This document shows positions 5,905-12,168 of a stretch of 12,168 nucleotides of DNA, one piece after another; the stretch's first letter is position 1, and the number at the start of each line of letters is the position of its first letter. The notes under the pieces were generated by a model. That model was given only the letters and a program-made list of their open reading frames with translations. It had not been told where the DNA came from and made no database searches. Origin of the DNA: Ruminococcaceae bacterium UBA5904 (lineage in GTDB: Bacteria > Bacillota > Clostridia > Oscillospirales > Acutalibacteraceae); assembly GCA_002431305.1 (NCBI GenBank), contig DJEG01000025.1:1-12168 (forward strand), read 5' to 3'. The translations under genes and the position numbers were made by a program.

Positions 5905-6753
5905 TTATGCCTTTTTGATTATTCTTCCGACCGCGCAGGAAACAAAAAATCCCGCTATATCCGCCGCGACTACCGTTGCTCCGACAGGCGTTGAAGCCGA
6001 AACCGATATAAGAATTCCCGTAAGCGAGCATATAACCGAAAATACGGCGGAGGCGATAACTACGGATTTAAAGCTTCTGAACATCCGCATTGCAGACAGC
6101 GCGGGGAAAATTATCAGAGCAGAGATAAGAAGCGAGCCGACGAGATTCATTGCAAGAACTATTATGACCGCCGACGAAACGGCTATCATAATGTTATAAA
6201 GTCTCGTTTTTATTCCCGCAGAACGCGCGAAGTCTTCGTCAAACGTAACGGCGAATATTTTATTGTAAAACAATACAAAAAGTATCAGTACTCCAATCGA
6301 CATTACAGCGCAGACGATAACGTCCGTTTTTGTAAGCGTCAGAATCGAAGACGAGCCGAACAGCGTAGAACAGACGTCGCCCGAAACATTCGAAGTTGAC
6401 GGAAAAATATTCATCAGCAGATATCCGACAGCAAGCGCACCGACCGATATCATGGCTACAGCCGCGTCGCCTTTTATTTTTGCGTTTTTGCCCGCCGACA
6501 GCATGAGCACCGCACTGACAACCGTTATTATCAAAGTTAACGGCATGTTATTGCTAAGCCCCATGACGCCCGCAACGGCCATGGCACCGAACGCCACATG
6601 GGAAAGTCCGTCGCCGATAAACGAAAAACGTTTAAGCACGAGCGACACGCCGAGCACCGACGAACAAAGCGAAATTAGCGCGCCCGTTATCAGCGCGTAT
6701 CTTACGAACGGATAGGCAAGATATTCCGATAAATTCGAAAAGAAAGAAGCCAT
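5905..6753 (-). CDS. znuB: Zinc (metal) ABC transporter permease, ZnuB/ABC-3 family
   Basis: Membrane channel subunit of the zinc importer; with ZnuA and ZnuC it moves Zn2+ inward across the cytoplasmic membrane. Seen: 282 residues, almost wholly hydrophobic with about eight helices, and the ABC-3 family signatures LVLKRFSFIGDGLSHVAFG (about 38-56, with H52 in the membrane metal path) and GSLLISALIIFPALSAMR near the end. The start at 6753 lies 1 nt from the znuC stop and has GGGGAG upstream, so it is translated as the last gene of the operon. The family also imports manganese; zinc is inferred from the Zur-like regulator and the ZnuA type. No ordinary terminator follows: the first structures met are the palindromes at 5865-5887 and beyond. 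Confidence 0.9.
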   Translation of the reverse strand: MASFFSNLSEYLAYPFVRYALITGALISLCSSVLGVSLVLKRFSFIGDGLSHVAFGAMAVAGVMGLSNNMPLTLIITVVSAVLMLSAGKNAKIKGDAAVAMISVGALAVGYLLMNIFPSTSNVSGDVCSTLFGSSSILTLTKTDVIVCAVMSIGVLILFVLFYNKIFAVTFDEDFARSAGIKTRLYNIMIAVSSAVIIVLAMNLVGSLLISALIIFPALSAMRMFRSFKSVVIASAVFSVICSLTGILISVSASTPVGATVVAADIAGFFVSCAVGRIIKKA

Positions 6754-6754
6754 A

Positions 6755-7435
6755 TCAGTATTCTCCCCTTTCCTTATTATTAAAGAAATAATCGTCCCGC
6801 GGTAAGAAAGTCACCTGTTTTCCGATATGAAGAACGTGCTTTGCATACCGCATTGCCGAGGAAATATCGTGAGTTACCATCAGAATAGTAACGCCGTCGT
6901 CTCTGTTTAATTTTTCTATTATTGAATACATAATCTCCGTCGATTCCGGGTCAAGTCCCGCGGCGGGTTCGTCGAGCAGGAGCATGTCGTCCGCGGCGCA
7001 CAGTGCGCGCGAGAGCAGAACTCTCTGCTGCTGACCGCCCGACAGCTCGCGGTAGCTTCTCTTTGAAAGATTTAAAATCCCCGTTTTCTTCATTGCGCAC
7101 TCCGCGGATTCCTTATCCCTCTTAGAATAGAACAGTCCGCCCTTTCCCTGACATCCCGACAGGACTATCTCGCCGACGGTCGCGGGAAAATCGCGCTGAA
7201 CTTCAGTTTGCTGGGGAAGATAACCTATGCCGTTCTTTTTGCGGTTTTTAAATTCTATACTGCCTGATACCGGTTCGAGCAGTCCGAGCAATGTTTTTAC
7301 GAACGTGCTTTTACCCGAACCGTTTTCGCCGAGAATACAGATATAGTCCCCTTTTTCTATTGTAAAATCTATTCCTCCCGCAACGGTTTTCGAATCATAT
7401 CCGACCGAAAGATCACGGCAAATACATTGTACCAT
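6755..7435 (-). CDS. znuC: Zinc ABC transporter ATP-binding protein
   Basis: Cytoplasmic ATPase that drives the ZnuB channel. Seen in 226 residues: Walker A GENGSGKST (36-44), Q-loop GYLPQQ (71-76), ABC signature LSGGQQQR (131-138), Walker B MLLLDEP (151-157) with catalytic E156, D-loop AGLD, and H-loop histidine in VTHD (H189). All are intact. RDFPATVGEIVLSG after the Q-loop is typical of the ZnuC/MntB branch. The start has GGAGG inside the end of znuA; the stop of znuA is 1 nt before this start and the znuB start is 1 nt after this stop, a tightly coupled arrangement. Confidence 0.93.
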   Translation of the reverse strand: MVQCICRDLSVGYDSKTVAGGIDFTIEKGDYICILGENGSGKSTFVKTLLGLLEPVSGSIEFKNRKKNGIGYLPQQTEVQRDFPATVGEIVLSGCQGKGGLFYSKRDKESAECAMKKTGILNLSKRSYRELSGGQQQRVLLSRALCAADDMLLLDEPAAGLDPESTEIMYSIIEKLNRDDGVTILMVTHDISSAMRYAKHVLHIGKQVTFLPRDDYFFNNKERGEY

Positions 7436-7436
7436 T

Positions 7437-8435
7437 TTATTTTTCCTCCGAATTTAAAGCCTCAGAAAGAGTTTTTAAATTATTTTTCATAACCGACAAA
7501 TACGTTTTTCCGCTGTCGATATCGCTTTTTGATATTGTCTGCATGGAATCAAGAGTCAGAATTTTAATATCTTTTTTCTCCATGCACGAGGCGACGGTAC
7601 GCGCAAGTTTTTTATCGGAGCCGTCGGCTGTTATAAGACAATCCGTTTTCACTTCTTCCGCCTTATTTATAAGGAACGAAACCGTCTTAAAGCTCGCGTC
7701 CGTTTCAGACGTACAGCCCGAAAACGCCGCATAGTATTTTATGGAAAATTCATTCGTAAGATATCGAAACGGAAACCTGTCGCAGACTATCAGCGTATCT
7801 GTTTTCGAATTATTCACAACCCAGCGGTATTCGTCTTCCAGCGCCGAGAGCTGTTTAATATACTCCTTCGCATTGTTATAATAAACACCCGAGTTGTCAG
7901 GGTCGATTAATGCGAGTTTTTCGGCTATAATATCCGTAAAAATCTCCGCATTTTTCAATGACAGCCAGACATGCTCGTCGTTCTCGGTTTCGCCCGCCTC
8001 TTCATGTGAATGAGAATGTTTATCCTCGATTCCGGGAAGCTCCTCCTCCGTAAGAAGATAATTTTTAAGCGCGTCCGTTACGGATAAGCCCTCTGTTTTT
8101 GCCGAAGAATCGTTCTCCAATGCCTTCTGCGCCCATTCATCACTCTCACCGCCGATAAATATAAACAAATCGGATTTTGTAATTTTCAGTATATCGGCAG
8201 CCGACGGCTGATACGAATGCATATCCGTTCCCGAATCTATAAGCAGTCGAACATCAACCCCGTCCGAACCCTGAGAAACCTCGCGCACCCAGTCATACAC
8301 GGGGAAAACCGAAACGGTTATTATTTTTTTCCCGTCCGTCCCGCCGTCGTCCGCGCCCGGTTTTGCACACGACGAAAAGACGGTCAAAACGCACAGAATC
8401 GATATCAAAATTAAAAATAATAATCTTTTTTTCAT
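7437..8435 (-). CDS. znuA: Zinc ABC transporter substrate-binding lipoprotein
   Basis: Captures zinc outside the membrane and hands it to ZnuB. Seen in 332 residues: lipoprotein signal with lipobox VFSSC (C23), then the SBP fold with DMHSYQPS (ligand H73), an acidic histidine-rich loop EDKHSHSHEE (137-146) and DEHVWLSL (ligand H155). Where classical ZnuA has its third ligand in a His-Asp-x-Tyr/Phe motif, this protein has CDRFPFRYL (C218-D219), followed by YYAAFSGCTSETDASF. I recall DRFPFRYL as typical of a clostridial branch, so the change may be subfamily-wide. The fourth ligand is probably D271 in TADGSDK. It is the second gene of the operon, 15 bp after zur, with only a weak GAGAAAG ribosome site. 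Confidence 0.9.
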   Translation of the reverse strand: MKKRLLFLILISILCVLTVFSSCAKPGADDGGTDGKKIITVSVFPVYDWVREVSQGSDGVDVRLLIDSGTDMHSYQPSAADILKITKSDLFIFIGGESDEWAQKALENDSSAKTEGLSVTDALKNYLLTEEELPGIEDKHSHSHEEAGETENDEHVWLSLKNAEIFTDIIAEKLALIDPDNSGVYYNNAKEYIKQLSALEDEYRWVVNNSKTDTLIVCDRFPFRYLTNEFSIKYYAAFSGCTSETDASFKTVSFLINKAEEVKTDCLITADGSDKKLARTVASCMEKKDIKILTLDSMQTISKSDIDSGKTYLSVMKNNLKTLSEALNSEEK

Positions 8436-8450
8436 AGTATTAACGCTTTC

Positions 8451-8846
8451 TCACGCCTCGGCGCACTTTGAACATACTCCGAAAATTACGGTGTCAGACA
8501 TATCGATATAGAACCCGTCCTCGTCTGCAACGCGCGAGAGCATAAGCCCCGCAGCCGATGGATTCATATGAAATACCCTTCCGCATATTCTGCACGTCAT
8601 ATGAAAACATCCCGCGCATTTTCCCGCCGCCGTGTACTGATAATAGACCTCGCGGGAACCGTTTTTCGAGCATCTTTTTATAAGACCGTCCGACTCCATG
8701 TCGGCAAGATTTCTGTATATCGCGCTGACGCTTATCCCGCATGACGTCAGCTTCTGCGCAATATGCTTAGCCGTCAGCTGTTCGTCAACATGAGACAGAA
8801 AAAAATCGGTAAGCATTCGTCTCTGTTTTGTCATATATTTAGACAT
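8451..8846 (-). CDS. zur: Fur-family zinc uptake regulator (Zur-like)
   Basis: Metal-responsive repressor. Seen in 131 residues: winged-helix region (LTAKHIAQKLTSCGISVSAIYRNLADMESDGLIKR, about 24-58, with the AIYRNL recognition helix), then the dimerisation domain with C85-x2-C88 and C125-x2-C128, the structural zinc site of the family, plus C77, C80, H82 and H93 as possible sensor ligands. It is slightly shorter than most Fur proteins (about 140-150). Assignment to Zur rather than PerR or Fur rests on its place as first gene of a zinc-type ABC operon and on the two operators around its promoter. The start at 8846 has GAGAGATGA upstream; an alternative Met at residue 5 is less likely. Confidence 0.85.
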   Translation of the reverse strand: MSKYMTKQRRMLTDFFLSHVDEQLTAKHIAQKLTSCGISVSAIYRNLADMESDGLIKRCSKNGSREVYYQYTAAGKCAGCFHMTCRICGRVFHMNPSAAGLMLSRVADEDGFYIDMSDTVIFGVCSKCAEA

Positions 8847-8866
8847 GTTTTATCATCTCTCAAATT

Positions 8867-8881
8867 TGCAATTCATTCGCA
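8867..8881 (-). promoter_or_regulatory. Zur-type operator 1, over the transcription start
   Basis: On the minus strand TGCGAAT-G-AATTGCA, a 7-1-7 inverted repeat with imperfect arms. It lies directly downstream of the -10 box of the zur promoter, where a bound repressor would block initiation. It is part of an 18-bp sequence repeated with one mismatch 50 bp away. Confidence 0.75.
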
Positions 8882-8885
8882 AATT

Positions 8886-8914
8886 ATTATATCATTCAAA
8901 TACACACTTGTCAA
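8886..8914 (-). promoter_or_regulatory. Consensus promoter of the zur-znuACB operon
   Basis: On the minus strand TTGACA (8909-8914), exactly 17 bp, TATAAT (8886-8891): a perfect match to the housekeeping sigma consensus. The expected start is near 8879, about 33 nt before the zur start codon. The strength fits an operon normally held off by a repressor. Confidence 0.92.
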
Positions 8915-8916
8915 TA

Positions 8917-8931
8917 TGCAAATCATTCGCA
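8917..8931 (-). promoter_or_regulatory. Zur-type operator 2, upstream of the -35 box
   Basis: On the minus strand TGCGAAT-G-ATTTGCA, a 7-1-7 inverted repeat with 6 of 7 positions paired. It ends 2 bp from the -35 box. A degenerate half site (GAATGAT) also occurs at 8891-8897 inside the spacer and -10 region. Confidence 0.75.
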
Positions 8932-9003
8932 AATTGAAAGATATTTAAAAATAGTCACATAATACAAATATGTCGTTTTTTACACTCATGTTCAAATTTA
9001 TGC

Positions 9004-9032
9004 TTTACATTCGCGTTTATACATTGTATAAT
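9004..9032 (+). promoter_or_regulatory. Promoter of the tetR-aminotransferase operon
   Basis: TTTACA (9004-9009), exactly 17 bp, TATAAT (9027-9032). Transcription would start near 9039, so the first in-frame ATG (9031) lies in the -10 box and cannot be the start codon. Confidence 0.85.
9017..9031. promoter_or_regulatory. Palindromic operator, probably for the TetR regulator
   Basis: TTATACA-T-TGTATAA is a perfect 7-1-7 palindrome overlapping the end of the spacer and the -10 box. TetR-family repressors commonly autoregulate through such a site; binding by this TetR is inferred. Confidence 0.65.
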
Positions 9033-9057
9033 GATAAAAAAAGAACGGAGACAGAAA

Positions 9058-9633
9058 ATGGAGCATAAACACCGCCTGAAAAAACGTGAAAGAACGCACA
9101 AGGCGATAATGCACAGCGCGAAGATGCTTTTTGAAAAAAAAGGCATCGGCAATGTCACAATAGATCAGATAAGCGAAAACGCAGACATTTCGCGTTCTAC
9201 GTTTTTCACGCACTTTACATCGCTTGACGATTTGATGAATCAGATTGCAAACGAAGAAATAGGCGACATTTTAAACGCAACCGACTCCTCGCACAGCATC
9301 GGCTCGATTTTCGAAAGGCTTACGTTTGACACGTACCCGTATCCGAATTTAATGATAGATTTGTTCATTCGGAGTATTCTCTACGACGGCAAAAACTCCG
9401 TCGCACATATAGACGCGATAATGCGTTCGGAAATAGCCGAATCCGGTTATGACAAGCTTAAAGAGAATTTCTCACCGAAAGATATTTCCGCATTTATTTT
9501 AGGATCATATTTCGGACTGATTTTTCAAAAGTTTATAAATAAAGAGGCTTTTGACGATCGGGACGAAACTAACGATAAAATACAGAAATTTATTAATTTT
9601 CTGAAAGATCAGGAGGATATTAAACATGAGTAA
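9058..9633 (+). CDS. TetR/AcrR family transcriptional regulator
   Basis: A 191-residue regulator. Seen: basic start (MEHKHRLKKRERTHKAI), helix-turn-helix at about residues 33-54 (VTIDQISENADISRSTFFTH) with the usual following lysine/aspartate-rich turn replaced by TSLDDL, then a helical ligand domain without a recognisable signature. The start is placed at 9058 because GGAG lies at 9047-9050 and the promoter's -10 box covers the alternative ATG at 9031. The stop overlaps the next gene's start by 8 bp, so regulator and aminotransferase are co-translated and the regulator probably senses a substrate or product of that enzyme. It diverges from the zur operon. Confidence 0.88.
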   Translation: MEHKHRLKKRERTHKAIMHSAKMLFEKKGIGNVTIDQISENADISRSTFFTHFTSLDDLMNQIANEEIGDILNATDSSHSIGSIFERLTFDTYPYPNLMIDLFIRSILYDGKNSVAHIDAIMRSEIAESGYDKLKENFSPKDISAFILGSYFGLIFQKFINKEAFDDRDETNDKIQKFINFLKDQEDIKHE

Positions 9634-11122
9634 CGGCTACGCTATCAGCAACTGGCAGGATGCTAAAGACATCTATGCCAGACTTAACAACCTTACCTCT
9701 CAGCCCATCTACTGTATTTCCGACGACGAGCTCGCAAGAGTTCTCGCCCACTTCGAGACAAAATGCGCTAAGTCAAAGGAAATCACAACCGAGGCTAAGC
9801 AGTATATTCCAGGAGGAGTTCAGCACAACCTCGCTTTCAACTTCCCGTTCCCCATCTGTGTAACCAAGGCGGAGGGCGCTTACCTCTACGACAGAGACGG
9901 CAACCAGTATATCGACTTCCTTCAGGCGGGCGGTCCCACCATTCTCGGAAGCAACTACAAACCCGTTCAGGAAAAAGTTATCAAGCTCATCAAGGAGTGC
10001 GGCCCCGTAACCGGACTTTTCCATGAGGGCGAGCTTCTTCTTGCTAAGGAAATCAATAAGCACATGCCCAACGTAGAGATGTTCCGTATGCTCGGTTCGG
10101 GTACCGAATCGGTTATGGCCGCTATCCGCGTTGCGAGAAACGCTACAAAAGCAAAGAGAATCATTAAAGTCGGCGGAGCATACCACGGCTGGTCGGATCA
10201 GATGGTTTACGGTCTTAAGATTCCCGGTTCGAGAAGCTTCCTTGAGTCCCACGGTATTCCCAGAAGCTGTTACGGCACCACAGACGAAGTAAGACCAAAC
10301 GATCTCGACATGCTTGAGACAATGCTCAGAATCAATATGCTCAAGGGCGGTACGGCTGCTGTTATCGTAGAGCCCGTAGGTCCCGAGAGCGGAACCAGAC
10401 CCATTGATTTTGATTATAACAAGGGCGTACGCAGACTCTGCGACAAGTACGGCGCTCTCATGATATTCGACGAAGTTGTTACCGGATTCCGCGTAGGCTT
10501 GGGCGGTGCTCAGGGCTACTTCGGCGTAGTACCCGATCTTACGATCTTCGGCAAAATCGTTGCCGGCGGATATCCCGCGGCAGGCGGCGTAGGCGGTAAG
10601 AAAGAATATGTCAGCGGTATGGCGGCAGGCGTAGGCACTATGATGAAGCGCGCTTATGTCGGCGGTACTCTCGCTGCCAACCCGCTTTCATCCTATGCAG
10701 GCTACTGCGCTATTCAGGAAATCGAAAAAACCAATGCATGCGAAAAAGCAGGTCTTGCAGGCGACAGACTTACAAGAGGTCTCCAGGAGCTTGTCGACAG
10801 ATACGCTCTTCCGTTCGTCGTATACAACCAGGGCTCTATCGTTCACCTCGAGTGCACGGGCGCAATGAGCTACGATTTCAGCTCGTTCAACGTTCTTAAA
10901 TCGGTAGTCCCCATGCTCAAGGCTAAACCCGAAATGCTCAGAAGAAAAGTCGCTATGGAGCAGATGGGCGCGGCATACATGGCACACGGACTTGTTACTC
11001 TTGCAGGCAGCCGTCTTTACACCTCTCTTGCAGATACTGACGAAATCATCGACGAAGCTCTTAACAGATTCGAGGATGTTTTCAAGACCGTTACCGTTTG
11101 CACGAGAAATCTTGATAAATAA
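9626..11122 (+). CDS. Class-III PLP-dependent aminotransferase, HemL-like
   Basis: Pyridoxal-phosphate enzyme of the aminotransferase class III / glutamate-1-semialdehyde 2,1-aminomutase group, cytoplasmic. Seen: IPGGV (61-65), LYDRDGNQYIDF (87-98), GSGTES (157-162, phosphate grip), AYHGW (185-189), VEP (248-250), FDEVVTGFR (281-289, D282 contacts the PLP ring nitrogen) and FGK310 with the Schiff-base lysine before IVAGGYPAAG. All key residues are present. At 498 residues it is longer than GSAM enzymes (about 430), mainly by an N-terminal extension of about 55 residues. No other haem gene is near, so a GSAM role is unsupported; transamination of another amino acid or amine is as likely. AGGAGG at 9611-9616 fixes the start. 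Codon choice is cleaner than in the neighbouring tetR gene, suggesting high expression. Confidence 0.85.
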   Translation: MSNGYAISNWQDAKDIYARLNNLTSQPIYCISDDELARVLAHFETKCAKSKEITTEAKQYIPGGVQHNLAFNFPFPICVTKAEGAYLYDRDGNQYIDFLQAGGPTILGSNYKPVQEKVIKLIKECGPVTGLFHEGELLLAKEINKHMPNVEMFRMLGSGTESVMAAIRVARNATKAKRIIKVGGAYHGWSDQMVYGLKIPGSRSFLESHGIPRSCYGTTDEVRPNDLDMLETMLRINMLKGGTAAVIVEPVGPESGTRPIDFDYNKGVRRLCDKYGALMIFDEVVTGFRVGLGGAQGYFGVVPDLTIFGKIVAGGYPAAGGVGGKKEYVSGMAAGVGTMMKRAYVGGTLAANPLSSYAGYCAIQEIEKTNACEKAGLAGDRLTRGLQELVDRYALPFVVYNQGSIVHLECTGAMSYDFSSFNVLKSVVPMLKAKPEMLRRKVAMEQMGAAYMAHGLVTLAGSRLYTSLADTDEIIDEALNRFEDVFKTVTVCTRNLDK

Positions 11123-11141
11123 AATTCAATAGTAAATATGC

Positions 11142-11175
11142 AAAAATCCGTCCCGCGCAAGCGGAACGGATTTTT
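11142..11175 (+). terminator. Terminator of the aminotransferase operon (bidirectional)
   Basis: AAAAATCCGTCCCGC (11142-11156) pairs with GCGGAACGGATTTTT (11161-11175) with one mismatch around a GCAA tetraloop. T-runs exist on both strands, so it can also stop the convergent lipoprotein transcript. Confidence 0.9.
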
Positions 11176-11223
11176 ACTATGTATTTTTAATTGAGCACAA
11201 AAGCCCGATTCAATTGAAAAACA

Positions 11224-12000
11224 TTAATCCTCATCCGAATCGGCAGAATCATAACTTTTCTTCGGTGAAATGTCATAAATATGAACCTCACTTCCGACAA
11301 TCGAGTCAAAGAACAAATCGTCAAGCGGAAGCAGACTTATATTTATCGTTCCGTTATCGTAGTACGAAAACAGCCCCGCATTTTTGCTTCTGAAAAGAGA
11401 CTGAGGCGGACGCTGATATTCGTCCGAATAATCATTGTCCATCGCCGAATTATAAAGCGCATCGAACAAATCGGTCAATTCGCTGTCCGGGCACGAAGGA
11501 AGCATAATTCTGAATGTGCACAGACACATCTGTTTATAAATATTATAATACTCTTCTGTATAATTTTCAGCGTCAAACGTCATTTTCATCTCATATATCG
11601 AGCTGTTAGATCTGGGGGTATATAAGGTAAGAGTCGGAGAATCGGGAGACGCACCGTAAGTTTTTAAATCATAGCGGTATGCATCATATCCGAAGTAGGG
11701 GGTCTTGTCCTCCTCGCGCTCATCCTCCGACGCAAGGGTAAGAATGCATTTCGGCTCGTTTTCGAGTATCTGATTATAAATAGACGTAAACCGGCTTGCA
11801 AACAGCGAGAACGAATATATCCCGTCCGTTGAAACCATCATATTGACATCGGGAATGAAAACCTTACTTTCAAGGTCAAACAGCGTCTGAACCTCACCCT
11901 GATTTACAGCGTCGACAGATTTACCGCAGCCGGAAAACGCAGCGGCAAGAGTCAATGCAGACAGGGCTAGAGCTGATATGCGTCTGATTGCGTGATTCAT
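11224..12000 (-). CDS. Uncharacterised lipoprotein
   Basis: 258 residues with a lipoprotein signal: MNHAIRR, hydrophobic stretch, lipobox AFSGC with C25. The rest is mixed alpha/beta and acidic, rich in Tyr, Asp and Ser, with no family I recognise; the C-terminus is very acidic (SADSDED). It is presumably anchored to the outer face of the membrane. The start is placed at 12000 rather than the in-frame ATG at 12006, because the GGAGG site on the minus strand (12008-12012) is 7 nt from 12000 but only 1 nt from 12006. The gene is convergent with the aminotransferase and shares its terminator region. No neighbour hints at a function. Confidence 0.75.
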   Translation of the reverse strand: MNHAIRRISALALSALTLAAAFSGCGKSVDAVNQGEVQTLFDLESKVFIPDVNMMVSTDGIYSFSLFASRFTSIYNQILENEPKCILTLASEDEREEDKTPYFGYDAYRYDLKTYGASPDSPTLTLYTPRSNSSIYEMKMTFDAENYTEEYYNIYKQMCLCTFRIMLPSCPDSELTDLFDALYNSAMDNDYSDEYQRPPQSLFRSKNAGLFSYYDNGTINISLLPLDDLFFDSIVGSEVHIYDISPKKSYDSADSDED

Positions 12001-12074
12001 TTTCATTCCTCCGATATTTTACATAAGCAGAAATTTCTTTTACCTATATATAGTATATCAGATTAAAAATAAAA

Positions 12075-12168
12075 TCAAGTGGAAAATATAATGTATAGCA
12101 AAAGAAAGTCGAACCCCATAAGCCCAAAAAGCACCGTCTCACGCCTTTGGTACTCTGTACGCCTAAAA
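12075..12168 (-). other. Short open frame running off the window edge, possible dispersed repeat
   Basis: From the right edge the minus strand reads FRRTEYQRRETVLFG, then LMGFDFLLLYIIFST, and stops at 12075. The start lies outside the window. I have an uncertain memory of near-identical short frames (RRTEYQRRE...FGLMGFDF) recurring in genomes of gut Clostridia, which would suggest a repeated element rather than a gene. It lies about 70 bp upstream of the lipoprotein start. Confidence 0.35.

Noticed and set aside
5882..6715. Plus-strand open frames opposite znuB
   Set aside because: Low-complexity Ala/Thr-rich translations typical of the complement of a membrane protein gene.
8868..8935. Two near-identical 18-bp direct repeats 50 bp apart, considered as a CRISPR-like or phage-type repeat
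   Set aside because: Only two copies, each an internal inverted repeat, placed exactly around a promoter: operator sites explain them better.
9031..9057. Upstream ATG for the TetR regulator
   Set aside because: It lies inside the TATAAT -10 box and has no ribosome site; 9058 has GGAG at a proper distance.
12001..12006. Upstream ATG for the lipoprotein
   Set aside because: It is only 1 nt from the GGAGG site; the ATG at 12000 has normal 7-nt spacing.

Overview
The window looks like a chromosomal piece of a gut-type member of the Clostridia, probably Oscillospiraceae/Ruminococcaceae-like. Support for this is indirect: Gram-positive-style ribosome binding sites (GGAGG), a dockerin-like repeat protein, lipoproteins with short lipoboxes, a clostridial sigma/ABC-2 gene remnant and intermediate GC. 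Genus cannot be fixed from the sequence alone.

Layout. 33-782 (+) encodes a secreted protein ending in a dockerin-like pair of repeats, closed by a strong terminator. 1024-1968 (-) is a ketopantoate reductase family gene. It diverges from a secreted PHP-domain phosphoesterase (2110-3522, +), with two back-to-back promoters in the 141 bp between them. From about 3573 to 5890 lies a visibly AT-richer block that looks decayed. It holds the first third of a sigma factor fused to the last part of an ABC-2 permease (a deletion scar), one intact ABC-2 permease without any ATPase, and a small secreted-peptide gene that appears frameshifted. A cluster of palindromes closes the block on the right, and an imperfect relative of one of them sits at its left edge.

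From 8846 down to 5905 (-) is a compact zinc-uptake operon in the order zur, znuA, znuC, znuB, with 15, 1 and 1 bp gaps. Its promoter is a perfect consensus (TTGACA, 17 bp, TATAAT). It is bracketed by two near-identical 7-1-7 inverted repeats, the classic shape of Fur/Zur operators, so the operon is probably autoregulated by zinc. Divergently, a TetR-type regulator (true start 9058) overlaps by 8 bp a class-III, PLP-dependent aminotransferase of the glutamate-1-semialdehyde aminomutase type. A perfect 15-bp palindrome over the tetR -10 box is the likely autoregulatory operator. The window ends with an uncharacterised lipoprotein (start 12000, -). Upstream of it is a short open frame running off the edge that resembles a dispersed repeat.

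I do not see a clearly new multi-gene system. The most informative non-routine signals are the zinc operator pair, the sigma/ABC deletion scar with its orphan permease and broken peptide gene, the palindromes around that block, and the TetR-aminotransferase pair of unknown substrate.
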